Shown here piece by piece: positions 51,236 through 60,636 of a stretch of 64,000 nucleotides of DNA (positions within the stretch are counted from its first letter, which is position 1; every line of letters starts with the position of its first letter). Under the pieces are notes generated by a model that had not been told where the DNA came from, ran no database searches, and worked only from the letters and a program-made list of their open reading frames with translations. Both the position numbers and the translations under genes were made by a program. Origin of the DNA: Microbacterium sp. (GTDB taxonomy: Bacteria; Actinomycetota; Actinomycetes; Actinomycetales; Microbacteriaceae). The stretch covers positions 248,001 to 312,000 of the forward strand of contig NZ_JAFKIP010000006.1 in assembly GCF_017305435.1 (NCBI RefSeq), in the 5' to 3' direction.

Positions 51236-52840
51236 CTACAGATGGGCGACGGCGGATGCCTCGACGGCAAGCCCCGCGCGATAACGGTCGAGGTAGGCGG
51301 AGAACCCCGCGACATCCGCGGGGTCGGGGTCGGCGACGGATGCCACGGCATCCGCGAAGACGACCTGAGAGAGGTAGTCGGCAAGAGTCGCGTCGGCGGT
51401 CGGCTGCGCACTGCGGGCGACGGCGCGGCGGTAGGCCGCGAGCACGGCGATCCCCCACGCCCCGCCCTCCGACGCCGTGTCGCCCACCGCGACCGGCGCA
51501 TCGAGCGCCGCGGCGAGGAACCGCTGCGCGACGCCGGCCGTGCGGAACACCCCGCCGTGCGCGAACAGGCGGTCGATGTCCACGCCCTCGCGCGCGAGGA
51601 CGCGCATGCCGAGCGCGAGGGTCCCGAACATCCCGTACAGGTGCGCGCGCATGAGGTTGCCGAGCGTGAACTCGGCATCCGGTGTGCGCACGACGAGCGG
51701 CCTGCCGGCGGTGAGCCCGACGACGGGTTCGCCGGCGAGATGGTTGTAGGCGAGGACACCACCCGCATCGGAGGCCCCGTCGAGGGCTTCGCGCAGGAGG
51801 ACGTCGAAGACGGCGTCGGAGTCGGCGGGGGCGCCCGAGGCCGCGGCGAAGCGCCGGAACAGCCCCGCCCACGCCGCCAGCTCGCTCGCACCGTTGTTGC
51901 AGTGCACCATCGCGACGGCGTCGCCCGCGGGGGTTGCGACGAGATCGAGCTCGTGGTGCCGCGCGGTGAGCGGGCGATCGAGCACGACCATCGCGAAGAT
52001 GCTCGTTCCGGCGCTCACATTGCCGGTGCGCGGCGCGACCGCGTGGGTGGCGACCATGCCGGTGCCCGCGTCGCCTTCGGGCGGACAGAACGGGATGCCG
52101 GGGCCGAGGGAGCCCGACGGATCGAGGAGCGCGGCGCCTGCCGCGGTCAGCGACCCCGCGTCGGCACCCGCGGGCAGCGACGCCGGCAGGAGGGAGCGCA
52201 GCGGGGGGAGCTCCCCGGGTGCGAGACCGTCGAAGAGCGCGATGAGCCGTTCGTCGTAGTCGACCCCTTCGGCGGCGATCGGGAACATCCCCGACGCATC
52301 CCCGACACCCAGCACCCGCCGGCTGGTGAGACGCTCGTGCACGTAGCCGGCGAGCGTCGTGACGGAGGCGAGGCGCGCGACGTGCGGCTCGTGGTCGAGG
52401 ACGGCCTGGCGCAGGTGGGCGATCGACCAGCGGAGCGGGATGTTGACGCCGAAGAACTCGGAGAGCTCTTCGGCGGCCGGGCCCGTGCTGGTGTTGCGCC
52501 AGGTCCGGAACGGCACGAGGAGCTCGCCGGCCGCGTCGAAGGCGAGGTAGCCGTGCATCATCGCCGAGACGCCGATCGATCCGACCGTCTGAAGAGCAAC
52601 GTCATGCCGGACCTGGACGTCGCGGGCGAGGGCCGCGTACGCAGACTGCAGGCCCGACCACACGGCATCCAGCGCGTAGGTCCAGACGCCGTCTTCGAGC
52701 CGGTTCTCCCACTCGTGCGACCCGACCGCGAGGACCTGAGCAGGGTCGTCGGCGTCGACGAGGCACGCCTTGATGCGCGTCGATCCGAACTCGATGCCGA
52801 GGGCCGTCCGCCCTGACCGGATCGCTTCCGCTCCGCTCAT
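51236..52840 (-). CDS. araB: Ribulokinase-like FGGY carbohydrate kinase
   Basis: This 534-residue FGGY-family kinase has the ATP-binding start [20 protein letters not shown] and the mid-domain substrate strand [16 protein letters not shown]. The C-terminal domain contains the second phosphate-binding loop [19 protein letters not shown] and the conserved [12 protein letters not shown]. In this position, between isomerase and epimerase genes, its role is ATP-dependent phosphorylation of L-ribulose. Family resemblance is as much to xylulokinase-type as to AraB of enterobacteria, so the symbol rests on context. The start is ATG 52840 in an ATGA overlap with araD. Confidence 0.88.
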   Translation of the reverse strand: MSGAEAIRSGRTALGIEFGSTRIKACLVDADDPAQVLAVGSHEWENRLEDGVWTYALDAVWSGLQSAYAALARDVQVRHDVALQTVGSIGVSAMMHGYLAFDAAGELLVPFRTWRNTSTGPAAEELSEFFGVNIPLRWSIAHLRQAVLDHEPHVARLASVTTLAGYVHERLTSRRVLGVGDASGMFPIAAEGVDYDERLIALFDGLAPGELPPLRSLLPASLPAGADAGSLTAAGAALLDPSGSLGPGIPFCPPEGDAGTGMVATHAVAPRTGNVSAGTSIFAMVVLDRPLTARHHELDLVATPAGDAVAMVHCNNGASELAAWAGLFRRFAAASGAPADSDAVFDVLLREALDGASDAGGVLAYNHLAGEPVVGLTAGRPLVVRTPDAEFTLGNLMRAHLYGMFGTLALGMRVLAREGVDIDRLFAHGGVFRTAGVAQRFLAAALDAPVAVGDTASEGGAWGIAVLAAYRRAVARSAQPTADATLADYLSQVVFADAVASVADPDPADVAGFSAYLDRYRAGLAVEASAVAHL

Positions 52841-53556
52841 CGGCGGTCGTCCGTGCTCTGGCCGTACACGTTCTGATAGCGCGAGTAGAGGGCGTCGATC
52901 GCGTCCTGCGGAAGGGGGATCAGCTCCCCCGCCTGTCGGGCGAGGTGGACCGTACGCGCGACGTCCTCGCACATGACGGCGGCCTTCACGGCGTCCTTCG
53001 CGGTCGCGCCGATCGTGAACGGTCCGTGGTTCTGCATGAGCACCGCACGCGAGCGGTGGCCACGGAGCGTGTCGACGATGCCGCGACCGATCGAGTCGTC
53101 ACCGATGATCGCGAACGGGCCCACCGGGATCGGGCCGCCGAACTCGTCCGCCATCGCCGTGATCACGCACGGGATCTCCTCACCGCGCGCCGCCCACGCG
53201 ACGGCGTAGTCGGAGTGCGTGTGCACGACCCCGCCCACCTCGGGCATGTTCCGGTACACATAGGCGTGCGCCGCCGTGTCCGACGACGGCGAACGGTCGC
53301 TGCCCGGCGTGCCCGGGACGACCGCGCCGTCGAGGTCGCAGAGGATCATGTTGTCCGGCGCGAGGTCGTCGTAGGAGACGCCGGACGGCTTGATCACGAA
53401 GAGGTCGCTGCCGGGCACGCGCCCCGACACGTTGCCGCCCGTCCAGACGACCAGCCCGTAGCGCACGAGCTCGCCGTGCAGGGCCGCGACGTCCGCGCGC
53501 ACCGCGTCGATGCGCGCCTGCAGTTCGGCGCCCGCCGTGACGCCGGCCGCGGTCAT
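52837..53556 (-). CDS. araD: L-ribulose-5-phosphate 4-epimerase
   Basis: This 239-residue class II aldolase/epimerase converts L-ribulose-5-phosphate to D-xylulose-5-phosphate. Features are VVWTGGNVSGRVPGSDLFVI and IKPSGVSYDDL (phosphate binding), SSDTAAHAYVYRNMPEVGGV with VVHTHSDYAVAWA (zinc histidines), and LMQNHGPFTIG (third histidine). The start is ATG 53556, with ATGA overlaps on both sides, to the permease and to the kinase. Length is typical. Confidence 0.96.
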   Translation of the reverse strand: MTAAGVTAGAELQARIDAVRADVAALHGELVRYGLVVWTGGNVSGRVPGSDLFVIKPSGVSYDDLAPDNMILCDLDGAVVPGTPGSDRSPSSDTAAHAYVYRNMPEVGGVVHTHSDYAVAWAARGEEIPCVITAMADEFGGPIPVGPFAIIGDDSIGRGIVDTLRGHRSRAVLMQNHGPFTIGATAKDAVKAAVMCEDVARTVHLARQAGELIPLPQDAIDALYSRYQNVYGQSTDDRR

Positions 53557-54623
53557 CGTGCTCTCCGCTTCGTGAGAGCGCGCTGCAGGAGCACGAACAC
53601 CAGCAGGATGCCGCCGGTGATGATCGTCAGGTACTCCGGCTTGATCGAGCCGTCCTTCGTGATGATCATCCACAGCGCCGCCAGGACGAGCGAGCCGACG
53701 ACGGAGCCGAGCACGTACCCCACTCCTCCGGTGAGCAGCGTGCCGCCGATGACGACGGCGGCGATCGCATCGAGCTCCCAGCCGATGCCCGTCACGTTCT
53801 GCGCCTTGCCGCCGACCTCGGCGGTGTAGACGACCGCGGCGACACCGGCGAGCGCGCCGCTGATGACGTAGATCCACACACGCGTGCGGGCGACACGGAG
53901 GCCCATGAGCTGAGCCGACGACTCCGCCCCGCCGATCGCGTAGATCGTACGGCCGGTGCGGGTGCGGTGCAGGAAGAACACCGCTGCGATGACGACGATC
54001 ACCGCGATGAAGAAGCCGGGAGTGAGGACGAGGTCGTTCACCTTCGGCCCGTCGATCAGCTTGAAGTCGGTCGCCAGCAGGTGGATCGGCGCGTCGTCGG
54101 GGGCGTGCACCGGCACCGTCGACAGGATCGAGGCGAGCCCGCGGGCGAGGAACATCATCGCGAGCGTCGCGATGAACGGCTGCACGTTGAAGTACTGGAC
54201 GAGGACGCCCGAAACGAGTCCGAACAGGGCTCCGAACACGACCATCAGGACGATCGCGACCCAGCCGTTGACCCCGATGTCCATGAGCATGACCCCGGCG
54301 ACGGACGTGAAGGCGACCACGGCGCCGACCGACAGGTCGATGCCGCCGGAGAGGATGACGACGGTCATGGCGACGGCGAGGATGATCGTCGGCGCGAAGC
54401 TGACGAGCAGGCTCGACATCGTGCCCAGGTGGAAGACGCGGCCATAGGCGATCTCGGCGTAGACGAGCATGCCGACGAACAGGACGACGGCCGCGAGGGT
54501 CGGGATGAGCGACTGGCTGCGTCCCCAGACGCGCGCCCAGGCGGCGCCGCGACCCGGCGTGGACGCCGCGGCTGCTCCTGCGCCTCCGGCGGAGCGTTCC
54601 CGTGTGGTGGGTGCGCCGCTCAT
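53553..54623 (-). CDS. Sugar ABC transporter permease (YjfF-like)
   Basis: This 356-residue permease of the ribose/galactose (BPD_transp_2) family has about 25 Ala/Gly-rich N-terminal residues. These are followed by ILSGGIDLSVGAVVAFTSVA, the family signature for the ATPase-facing loop region. Further on come VQPFIATLAMMFLARGLASI and DAIAAVVIGGTLLTGGVGYV. It forms the channel with the second permease for pentose or hexose import. The start is ATG 54623, overlapping the upstream gene by four bases. Confidence 0.9.
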   Translation of the reverse strand: MSGAPTTRERSAGGAGAAAASTPGRGAAWARVWGRSQSLIPTLAAVVLFVGMLVYAEIAYGRVFHLGTMSSLLVSFAPTIILAVAMTVVILSGGIDLSVGAVVAFTSVAGVMLMDIGVNGWVAIVLMVVFGALFGLVSGVLVQYFNVQPFIATLAMMFLARGLASILSTVPVHAPDDAPIHLLATDFKLIDGPKVNDLVLTPGFFIAVIVVIAAVFFLHRTRTGRTIYAIGGAESSAQLMGLRVARTRVWIYVISGALAGVAAVVYTAEVGGKAQNVTGIGWELDAIAAVVIGGTLLTGGVGYVLGSVVGSLVLAALWMIITKDGSIKPEYLTIITGGILLVFVLLQRALTKRRAR

Positions 54624-55720
54624 GCGACGGCCTCCTTCGACTGCGTGGTTTCGGGCTCCGCTGCGGCTCCGGGCTGCGCCGTCGGCGGACCGGCGTCGGG
54701 GGTGCGCGGTCCGACGCGGCGGCGCAGGACGAGCGAACGGACCCGCTCGGACTGCAGCAGCACGAGGGCGACGATCACGATCGCTTTGAACGCGGGGGTC
54801 GCGGCGGCGGACACTCCGAGGAAGAGGACGGTCTTGTTCAGGGTCGCGATCAGGAGCGCGCCGACCGTCGAGCCGACGATGGAGAACTTGCCGCCGGCGA
54901 GGGACGTGCCGCCGATGACGACCGCGAGGATCGCGTCGAGCTCCATCTGGTAACCGGTGCCCGACACGTCGACGGTCATGACCTCGGAGACCGTGAAGAG
55001 CCCGCCGACGGCCGCGAGCGCGGCGGAGAGCACGTAGACGGCGATGAGGATGGGGCGCGGACGGATGCCGGCGAGCCGGCTCGCGTGCGGGTTGATGCCG
55101 ATCGACTCGATCATGAGCCCGAGGGCTGTGCGCCGCATGACGAGCGACACGATCACGACGATCGCGATCGCGAGGACGAAGCTCAGCGGGAGCCCGAGGA
55201 ACTGCCCGTTGGCGAGGGCGCGGAACGGCGCGTTCTCGGCGTTCGTGTTCTGGCCTCCGGTGATGACGCGTGCGATGCCGCGCCCAGCGAGCATCATCAC
55301 GAGCGTGCTGATGAACGGCTGGAGGCCGACGACGGCGACGAGGAAGCCGTTGACCGCTCCGAGCACGGCGCCGAGGAGGACGGCCAGCCCGATGGCGGCG
55401 AACATGGCTCCGACGGATGCCGGCTGGTCGAGGCTGCTCAGCGTCACCATCGCGATCGCCCCGCCGACCGCCATGACCGAACCGACCGAGAGGTCGATGC
55501 CGCTCGTGGCGATGACGAAGGTCATGCCGAGCGCGATCATGACGATGGGCGCGGATACGCGCAGGATGTCGAGCACGTTGCCTGCGACCTGGCCCGTCGT
55601 CGGGTTGATCCCGATCGCGAGGTAGCCGGGGTCCTTCAGGGTGTTCAGTGCGAGCAACAGGGCGATGCCCACGATGCCCCAGAACCAGGGGGTGCGAACG
55701 AGCGCTCTCACGCGGTTCAT
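54620..55720 (-). CDS. Sugar ABC transporter permease (YtfT-like)
   Basis: This 366-residue permease of the same family has IATSGIDLSVGSVMAVGGAI and VVGLQPFISTLVMMLAGRGI, plus DAILAVVIGGTSLAGGKFSI. The C-terminal 40 residues are Pro/Ala-rich and cytosolic. The start is ATG 55720 in an ATGA overlap with the ATPase gene. Two distinct permeases with one tandem ATPase is the YtfQRT-YjfF arrangement for galactofuranose or arabinofuranose-like sugars; here arabinose is likely by context. Confidence 0.9.
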   Translation of the reverse strand: MNRVRALVRTPWFWGIVGIALLLALNTLKDPGYLAIGINPTTGQVAGNVLDILRVSAPIVMIALGMTFVIATSGIDLSVGSVMAVGGAIAMVTLSSLDQPASVGAMFAAIGLAVLLGAVLGAVNGFLVAVVGLQPFISTLVMMLAGRGIARVITGGQNTNAENAPFRALANGQFLGLPLSFVLAIAIVVIVSLVMRRTALGLMIESIGINPHASRLAGIRPRPILIAVYVLSAALAAVGGLFTVSEVMTVDVSGTGYQMELDAILAVVIGGTSLAGGKFSIVGSTVGALLIATLNKTVLFLGVSAAATPAFKAIVIVALVLLQSERVRSLVLRRRVGPRTPDAGPPTAQPGAAAEPETTQSKEAVA

Positions 55721-57300
55721 GCCGATTCTCCTTCGACGGTCTCGGCGAGTCGGTCGGCGCGGGCCTCGGCCGCCTCCTCCGAGTCGGCGGCGATGATCGA
55801 GACGATCCGCTCGGCCGTCACATCGGGGCCGTTCACGACCTCGCCGACCTTCTGGTGGTCCTTCATGATCACGATGCGCTCGGAGAGGCGCACGACCTCC
55901 TCGAGCTCGGAGGAGATGAACACGACGCTCATCCCGCCTTCGGCGAGCTCCGCGACGGTCTCCTGGATGTCGGCCTTGGCGCCGACGTCGATACCGCGCG
56001 TGGGCTCGTCGAGGAGCAGCAGCTCGGGCTCGGTCGCGAGCCACCGCCCGAGCAGGACCTTCTGCTGGTTGCCTCCGGAGAGCAGGCGGATGGGCCGGTC
56101 GGGGTCGTTGGGGCGCACACTGAAGCGCTCCATGTACGTCGTGACGAGGCGATCGACCTCGCGCGCCGGCACACGGCGCAGCCAGCCGCGCTGCGCCTGT
56201 ACGGCCAGCATGATGTTCTCGCGGATGCTGAGGTCGCCGACGATGCCGTCCTCGCGACGGTTCTCGGTCGAGTAGGCGATGCGGTGGGCGAGCCCGGACA
56301 CCGGCGTCGAGATGCTCGCGGGCGAGCCGTTCACGCGCACGTCACCGGCATCCGCCTTGTCGGCACCCACGATGAGACGGGCGAGCTCCGTGCGGCCGGA
56401 TCCGAGGAGACCCGCGAAGCCGACGACCTCGCCGCGGTGGATGTCGATGTCGGTCGCCGCGAGCGCGCCGCTGCGGGCCAGGCCCGTCGCCGCGTACACC
56501 GGGGTGGCGGAGCGGTCGCGCTCGTCGACCTGGCGGTTGGAGCCGAGCGCTCGCAGCGCGCCGAGGTCCTTGCCGATCATCTTCGAGATGAGCGCAGTGC
56601 GGTCGAGGTCGCGCGTCAGGTACTCGCCGACGAACCGTCCGTTGCGCAGCACCGTGATCCGGTCGCTGATCGCGTAGACCTGGTCGAGGAAGTGCGAGAC
56701 GAAGAGGATGGCGACGCCCTGGTCGCGCAGGCGCCGGATGACGCGGAAGAGCATGTCGACCTCGGCGGTGTCGAGGCTCGACGTCGGCTCGTCGAGGATG
56801 AGGACCTTCGAGCGCGTCACCATCGCGCGGCTGATCGCGACGAGCTGCTGGAGCGCGATCGAGATCGAGGACAGCGGCGCCTTCGGGTCGAGGTGGCCGA
56901 GTCCCATCTCGATCAGCGCCTCGTGTGCCCGCGCGTGAGTCTTGCGCCAGTCGATGCCGAAGAGGGAGCGCACCTCGTGGCCGAGCATGACGTTCTCACC
57001 GATCGAGAGGTTCGTGCAGAGGTTGACCTCTTGATACACGGTGGAGATGCCGGCGGCCTGCGCCGAGGCGGTCCCGGAGAAGCGGCGCTCCTCACCGAAG
57101 ACGAGGATCGACCCGGAGTCGATCTGGTAGACACCCGTCAGCGCCTTGATGAGCGTCGACTTGCCGGCGCCGTTCTCACCCATGAGGGTGTGCACCTCGC
57201 CGGGCAGGAGACGGAAGTCCACGTCGTCGAGCGCCTTGACACCCGGGAAGGTGATGGACGCGCCGCGGACCTCGACGATCGGGAGGGGTTCAGTCACCAC
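55717..57300 (-). CDS. Sugar ABC transporter tandem ATP-binding protein (AraG/YtfR-like)
   Basis: This 527-residue protein has two nucleotide-binding domains. The first has Walker A GENGAGKSTLIKALTG, the signature region SSISIALQQLVAISRAM (degenerate: SISIAL in place of LSGGQ) and LILDEPTSSLD. The second carries the linker GEVVGFAGLLGSGRTELARL (degenerate Walker A), the signature LSGGNQQKVLLGRWL and LLLDEPTRGIDVG. This asymmetry is normal for the family. The start is GTG 57300, with a second GTG at 57297 equally possible. It energises the import complex. Confidence 0.93.
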   Translation of the reverse strand: MVTEPLPIVEVRGASITFPGVKALDDVDFRLLPGEVHTLMGENGAGKSTLIKALTGVYQIDSGSILVFGEERRFSGTASAQAAGISTVYQEVNLCTNLSIGENVMLGHEVRSLFGIDWRKTHARAHEALIEMGLGHLDPKAPLSSISIALQQLVAISRAMVTRSKVLILDEPTSSLDTAEVDMLFRVIRRLRDQGVAILFVSHFLDQVYAISDRITVLRNGRFVGEYLTRDLDRTALISKMIGKDLGALRALGSNRQVDERDRSATPVYAATGLARSGALAATDIDIHRGEVVGFAGLLGSGRTELARLIVGADKADAGDVRVNGSPASISTPVSGLAHRIAYSTENRREDGIVGDLSIRENIMLAVQAQRGWLRRVPAREVDRLVTTYMERFSVRPNDPDRPIRLLSGGNQQKVLLGRWLATEPELLLLDEPTRGIDVGAKADIQETVAELAEGGMSVVFISSELEEVVRLSERIVIMKDHQKVGEVVNGPDVTAERIVSIIAADSEEAAEARADRLAETVEGESA

Positions 57301-57355
57301 GTTGAGACTTCCTCATTGAGTATGCGTGTCACCGCTGGGAGTGGTGGAGGGTGGT

Positions 57356-57393
57356 GGGGTGGGGACCGCCGCGGGGACGGCGATCCCCACCCC
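57356..57393 (-). terminator. Stem-loop between the sugar-binding protein and ATPase genes
   Basis: GGGGTGGGGA (57356-57365) pairs exactly with TCCCCACCCC (57384-57393). The 120-nt gap of the operon holds nothing else. It likely causes partial termination or 3' protection so that the binding protein is made in excess over the channel subunits. Confidence 0.6.
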
Positions 57394-57420
57394 GGTATTT
57401 GTGCGGGGCGCGGGGCCGGC

Positions 57421-58434
57421 TTAGAAGCCGAGACCCTCGTCGAGCGCCTTCTGGCCCGCCTCGGGCGAGTCGAACGTCGCGCTCTTGACGATGATGGTCG
57501 AGTCGACGCTCTCACCCGCGAGGGCCTTCTTCACGGCATCCACCGCGTCGGTGCCGAAGAACGGGTTGTACTGCGCGACGAAGCTCAGGTCGCCCTTCGC
57601 GAGCGCCTCGAGCGCACCCTTCGTGCCGTCGATCGTGGCGATCTTGACGTCGGTGCCGGGCTTGAGGCCCGCCGCCGTGACGGCCTGCGCCGCGCCGATG
57701 CCCATCTCGTCGTTCTGAGCGAAGATGAACTGGATGTCGTTGTTGTTGGCCTTGAGGACCGTCTCGATGACGGACTTGCCCTCATCGGTCTTCCAGTTGG
57801 CGGTCTGCGCGCCGACCTTGTTCCAGCCCGACTTGCCGGCGATCGCCGAGTCGAAGCCCTCGTTGCGCTCGTTGACGACCGACAGACCGGGAACGCCCTC
57901 GAGCACGAAGTAGTTCGCGCCCTGCGGGAAGGCGGTGACCGCCCACTCGCCGACGGACTTCGCGACCTGCGTGTTGTCGGGCGCGATCCGGGTGACGTAG
58001 AGGTCGCTCGGAGCGTCGACGCCGCGGTCGAGCAGGATGACGGGGATCTCCGCCTCCTTGGCCTTCTTCAGCTCGTCCTCCCAGCCGGATGCCTCGGTCG
58101 CGGTGAGGAGGATGACATCCACCTCGTCGTTGACGAAGGTCGAGAAGGCATCGAGCTGCGACTTCTGGTCGCTCGGGCTCGCGGCGGGGGCGTACTTGAG
58201 GTCGAAGCCGGCATCCTTCGTGAAGGCGTCCTTGATCGCCTGCTCGTTCGCGTTGCGCCAGCCGCCCTCGGGGCCGACCGCGACGAAGCCGACCGTGACG
58301 ACGTCGTCGCCACCGGCGGCGTCGCCCGTGCTGCCGGCGTCCGCACCGCCGGAGCAGGCGCTGAGGCCGGCGACCAGGGCTCCGGTCGCTGCGAGCGTGA
58401 GCAGTCCGCGGAATCCGCGCTTGGTGATGTGCAT
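57421..58434 (-). CDS. Sugar ABC transporter substrate-binding lipoprotein
   Basis: This 337-residue binding protein of Peripla_BP_4 type (YtfQ/RbsB-like) has a signal ending in LVAGLSACSGG (lipobox). The first domain includes VTVGFVAVGPEGGWRNANEQ, the hinge strand VDVILLTATEASGWEDEL and IPVILLDRGVDAPSDLYVT. The second domain includes QFIFAQNDEMGIGAAQAV and DVKIATIDGTKGALEAL. It is the first gene of the arabinose operon after the regulator. The start is ATG 58434 with AAGGAGGAG upstream. Confidence 0.92.
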   Translation of the reverse strand: MHITKRGFRGLLTLAATGALVAGLSACSGGADAGSTGDAAGGDDVVTVGFVAVGPEGGWRNANEQAIKDAFTKDAGFDLKYAPAASPSDQKSQLDAFSTFVNDEVDVILLTATEASGWEDELKKAKEAEIPVILLDRGVDAPSDLYVTRIAPDNTQVAKSVGEWAVTAFPQGANYFVLEGVPGLSVVNERNEGFDSAIAGKSGWNKVGAQTANWKTDEGKSVIETVLKANNNDIQFIFAQNDEMGIGAAQAVTAAGLKPGTDVKIATIDGTKGALEALAKGDLSFVAQYNPFFGTDAVDAVKKALAGESVDSTIIVKSATFDSPEAGQKALDEGLGF

Positions 58435-58453
58435 TCTTTCTCCTCCTTGAGAA

Positions 58454-58471
58454 GCCCCGCGAGCGCGGGGC
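58454..58471 (-). promoter_or_regulatory. Stem-loop in the leader of the sugar-binding protein
   Basis: GCCCCGC (58454-58460) and GCGGGGC (58465-58471) form a 7-bp stem with a 4-nt loop, just upstream of the ribosome-binding site of the binding-protein gene. It could stabilise the mRNA or modulate translation. Confidence 0.4.
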
Positions 58472-58536
58472 GTAGGCTGCGCCGACGGGCGCGGGACAGT
58501 GCGGGTGCATGGAGGCATCGGGTGCCTTCGAAGAAG

Positions 58537-58600
58537 ATTGTGCGCGCTAACAACCCGTCAGCGCAAGTCGTTTCGGCATATTCGTTACGGTTCTGTTACC
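58537..58600 (-). promoter_or_regulatory. Arabinose operon promoter with LacI-type operator
   Basis: Minus-strand TTGCGC (58566-58561) and CACAAT (58542-58537) are 18 bp apart. A palindrome, TTGTGCGCGCTAACAA on the plus strand (58538-58553), close to the LacI/GalR consensus, overlaps the -10 box, so a bound repressor would block the polymerase. GTTAC occurs twice, 11 bp apart (58584-58588, 58595-58599), upstream of the -35 box, and could be an activator site. Confidence 0.65.
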
Positions 58601-58621
58601 GCGAACACGTCCGGCCGAAGA

Positions 58622-59641
58622 TCAGCTCGCAGGAGGCGCAGTCGAGGCGCGGACGACGAGCTCGGGGGCGATGAGTTCGTGTATCGCGGTGTCGTCGCCG
58701 TCGATCGCGGCGATGAGCAGACGCAGCGCGAGGGAGCCCAGCGCGGTGAAATCCTGACGCACCGTCGTGAGCGGAGGCAGGAAGTGCCGCGCGTCGGGAA
58801 GGTCGTCGAAACCGGCGACGCTCACATCCCCCGGCACGCGCATCCCTCGATCGACGAATCCGTGGATGAGACCCAGCGCCATCTGGTCGTTCCCCGCGAA
58901 CACGGCGGTCGATCCGCCGAGCTCCCTCGATGTGCCGATCCGGTACCCGGAGTCCGAGGTCCAGTCGCCCTGCGCGACCCGCCCCTCGGACAGGCCGCGG
59001 TCGCGCAGCTCGTCGCGCCACCCCTGCCAGCGGGCGCGGGCGTCATACCAGTCCAGGGGGCCGGCGACGTGCGCGATCTCCCGATGCCCCTGCTCGACGA
59101 GGTGCGCGACCGCCATCCGCGCGCCGGCGTATTGATCGACGCCGGCGGTGTGCAGGTGTGCGTCGGGCTCGGACTTGATCACGAGGGTCGGCATGTTCGA
59201 GCTGTGCTCGCGGAACAGCTCCAGCGCCGACGATCGGGGGGCGATGACGCACAGGGCATCGATCCCCTGCGCGACGAGGTCGGCGATCCCGGCCGAGATG
59301 GTCTCGGCGTCCTCGTCCGAGGTGGCGAAGGCGCTCACCGAGTACTGCTGCGCGCGGGCGGCGCTCTCGATCGCCCGCAGCGTGCTGTTGGGGCCCCACT
59401 GCACGGGACTGTCGACGAGGACGCCGATGCGCATCGTCCGGCTCGTCGCGAGCGCGCGGGCGATCGAGCTGCGGGTGTACTGCATCTCGTCGATCGCCTT
59501 GACGACCCGCGCTCGCGTCGACTCGCGGATGTTCGGGTGTCCGTTGAGCACGCGCGACACCGTCATGTGCGACACTCCGGCGGCCCGCGCCACGTCGTAG
59601 ATGCTGGGCTTCTGCCAGCCCCGGTGCGCGTCTTCGGACAT
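58622..59641 (-). CDS. LacI family transcriptional regulator of arabinose genes
   Basis: This 339-residue regulator has an N-terminal LacI helix-turn-helix (PSIYDVARAAGVSHMTVSRV, LNGHPNIRESTRARV) with the hinge helix SSIARALATSRT. The periplasmic-binding-protein-like sugar domain ends the protein (VFAGNDQMALGLIHGFVDRG, VSVAGFDDLPDARHFLPPLT). The start is ATG 59641, 5 nt after GAGGGG; an ATG at 59668 would overlap the TACGAT promoter box. It is just upstream of the sugar-binding gene and probably represses it from the site at 58538-58553 until arabinose binds. Confidence 0.92.
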   Translation of the reverse strand: MSEDAHRGWQKPSIYDVARAAGVSHMTVSRVLNGHPNIRESTRARVVKAIDEMQYTRSSIARALATSRTMRIGVLVDSPVQWGPNSTLRAIESAARAQQYSVSAFATSDEDAETISAGIADLVAQGIDALCVIAPRSSALELFREHSSNMPTLVIKSEPDAHLHTAGVDQYAGARMAVAHLVEQGHREIAHVAGPLDWYDARARWQGWRDELRDRGLSEGRVAQGDWTSDSGYRIGTSRELGGSTAVFAGNDQMALGLIHGFVDRGMRVPGDVSVAGFDDLPDARHFLPPLTTVRQDFTALGSLALRLLIAAIDGDDTAIHELIAPELVVRASTAPPAS

Positions 59642-59666
59642 TCGTCCCCTCTTCCTCGCTGCGGTC

Positions 59667-59672
59667 ATCGTA
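59667..59672 (-). promoter_or_regulatory. -10 box of the LacI gene
   Basis: Minus-strand TACGAT (59672-59667) gives a leader of about 20 nt that contains the GAGGGG ribosome-binding site. It supports ATG 59641 as the start. Confidence 0.45.
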
Positions 59673-59715
59673 GGCGATCCACAGGCGCAGCAACGGGAGC
59701 GCCGTGCGTCGCGGC

Positions 59716-59721
59716 TACGCT
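59716..59721 (+). promoter_or_regulatory. Leaderless -10 box for the alpha/beta hydrolase at 59728
   Basis: TACGCT ends 6 nt before ATG 59728; no ribosome-binding site is seen. Confidence 0.5.
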
Positions 59722-59727
59722 CGAACG

Positions 59728-60627
59728 ATGGGGAAGGACGACGACTCGGCGGTCGAGGCCGCGACGCGTGCCGCGCAGGAGAAGGTCGACGAGGCCGTGG
59801 ATGCCGCGGTCGAGGCGGTCGATCGGGCGATCGACGAGGCCACCGGCGTGCCCACAGACGACGGCGAGATCGAGACGTTCACCCACGATGGCGCGAGCCT
59901 CATCGCGGAACGGCGGGGGGATGCCGCGGCATCCCGCACCCTCGTCCTCGTCCACGGGATCGGGATGGGTCGCAAGGTCTTCGCCGACCTGTCGCTGCGC
60001 GCCGAGGACGATGCGCTCGTCGTCGCGGTCGATCTGCCCGGCTACGGCGATGCCCCGGAGCCGGCGCGCACCCCCACGATCGAGCGCATGGCGGACCTCG
60101 TCGCCGCCTACCTGCGTCATCTCGGTCGAGGGCCGGTGATCCTCCTCGGGCACTCGATGGGGACGCAGGTCGTCACGGAGGTCGCCGTGCGGCATCCCGG
60201 CGCCGTCTCGCACCTCGTGCTCGTCGCCCCCACCGTCGACCGGCACCACCGCCGCGCACTCACACAGCTCTTCCGCCTCGGCCGAGACCTTCTGGGTGAG
60301 AGCGCGAAGGTGCTGCTCCTCGGTACGCGGGAGTACCTGCGCGCCGGCCCGAATCTGCGCCGCAAGATGCGCGCGATGCTCGTCCATCGCCCCGAGCGCT
60401 CCTACCCCGCGATCGACGTGCCGACGCTCGTGATCCGCGGTGAGCTCGACGTCGTCGTGCCACAGGAGTGGTTCGACGAGGTCGTCGCCGCGATCCCCGA
60501 TGCGTCGTCGTTCGTCGTCGAAGGACACCACCACGAGACCCTCATCCGTGACGCAGAGCCGGCGGGCGCAGAGATCCGCCGCTGGCTGCGCGCGCTACAC
60601 GACGCCGCGGACGACGGCGCGCGGTAG
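59728..60627 (+). CDS. Alpha/beta hydrolase fold protein
   Basis: This 299-residue hydrolase has the oxyanion strand LVLVHGIGMGRKVFADL, VDLPGYGDAPEP, the nucleophile elbow LLGHSMGTQVVTE, VIRGELDVVVPQEW and the terminal FVVEGHHHETLIRDAE with its histidine. The first 50 residues form an Ala/Glu/Asp-rich amphipathic helix that is not part of the fold and may mediate association. The substrate is unknown. The start is ATG 59728; an upstream GTG-type extension is not supported. Confidence 0.87.
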   Translation: MGKDDDSAVEAATRAAQEKVDEAVDAAVEAVDRAIDEATGVPTDDGEIETFTHDGASLIAERRGDAAASRTLVLVHGIGMGRKVFADLSLRAEDDALVVAVDLPGYGDAPEPARTPTIERMADLVAAYLRHLGRGPVILLGHSMGTQVVTEVAVRHPGAVSHLVLVAPTVDRHHRRALTQLFRLGRDLLGESAKVLLLGTREYLRAGPNLRRKMRAMLVHRPERSYPAIDVPTLVIRGELDVVVPQEWFDEVVAAIPDASSFVVEGHHHETLIRDAEPAGAEIRRWLRALHDAADDGAR

Positions 60628-60636
60628 GCGAGAAGA

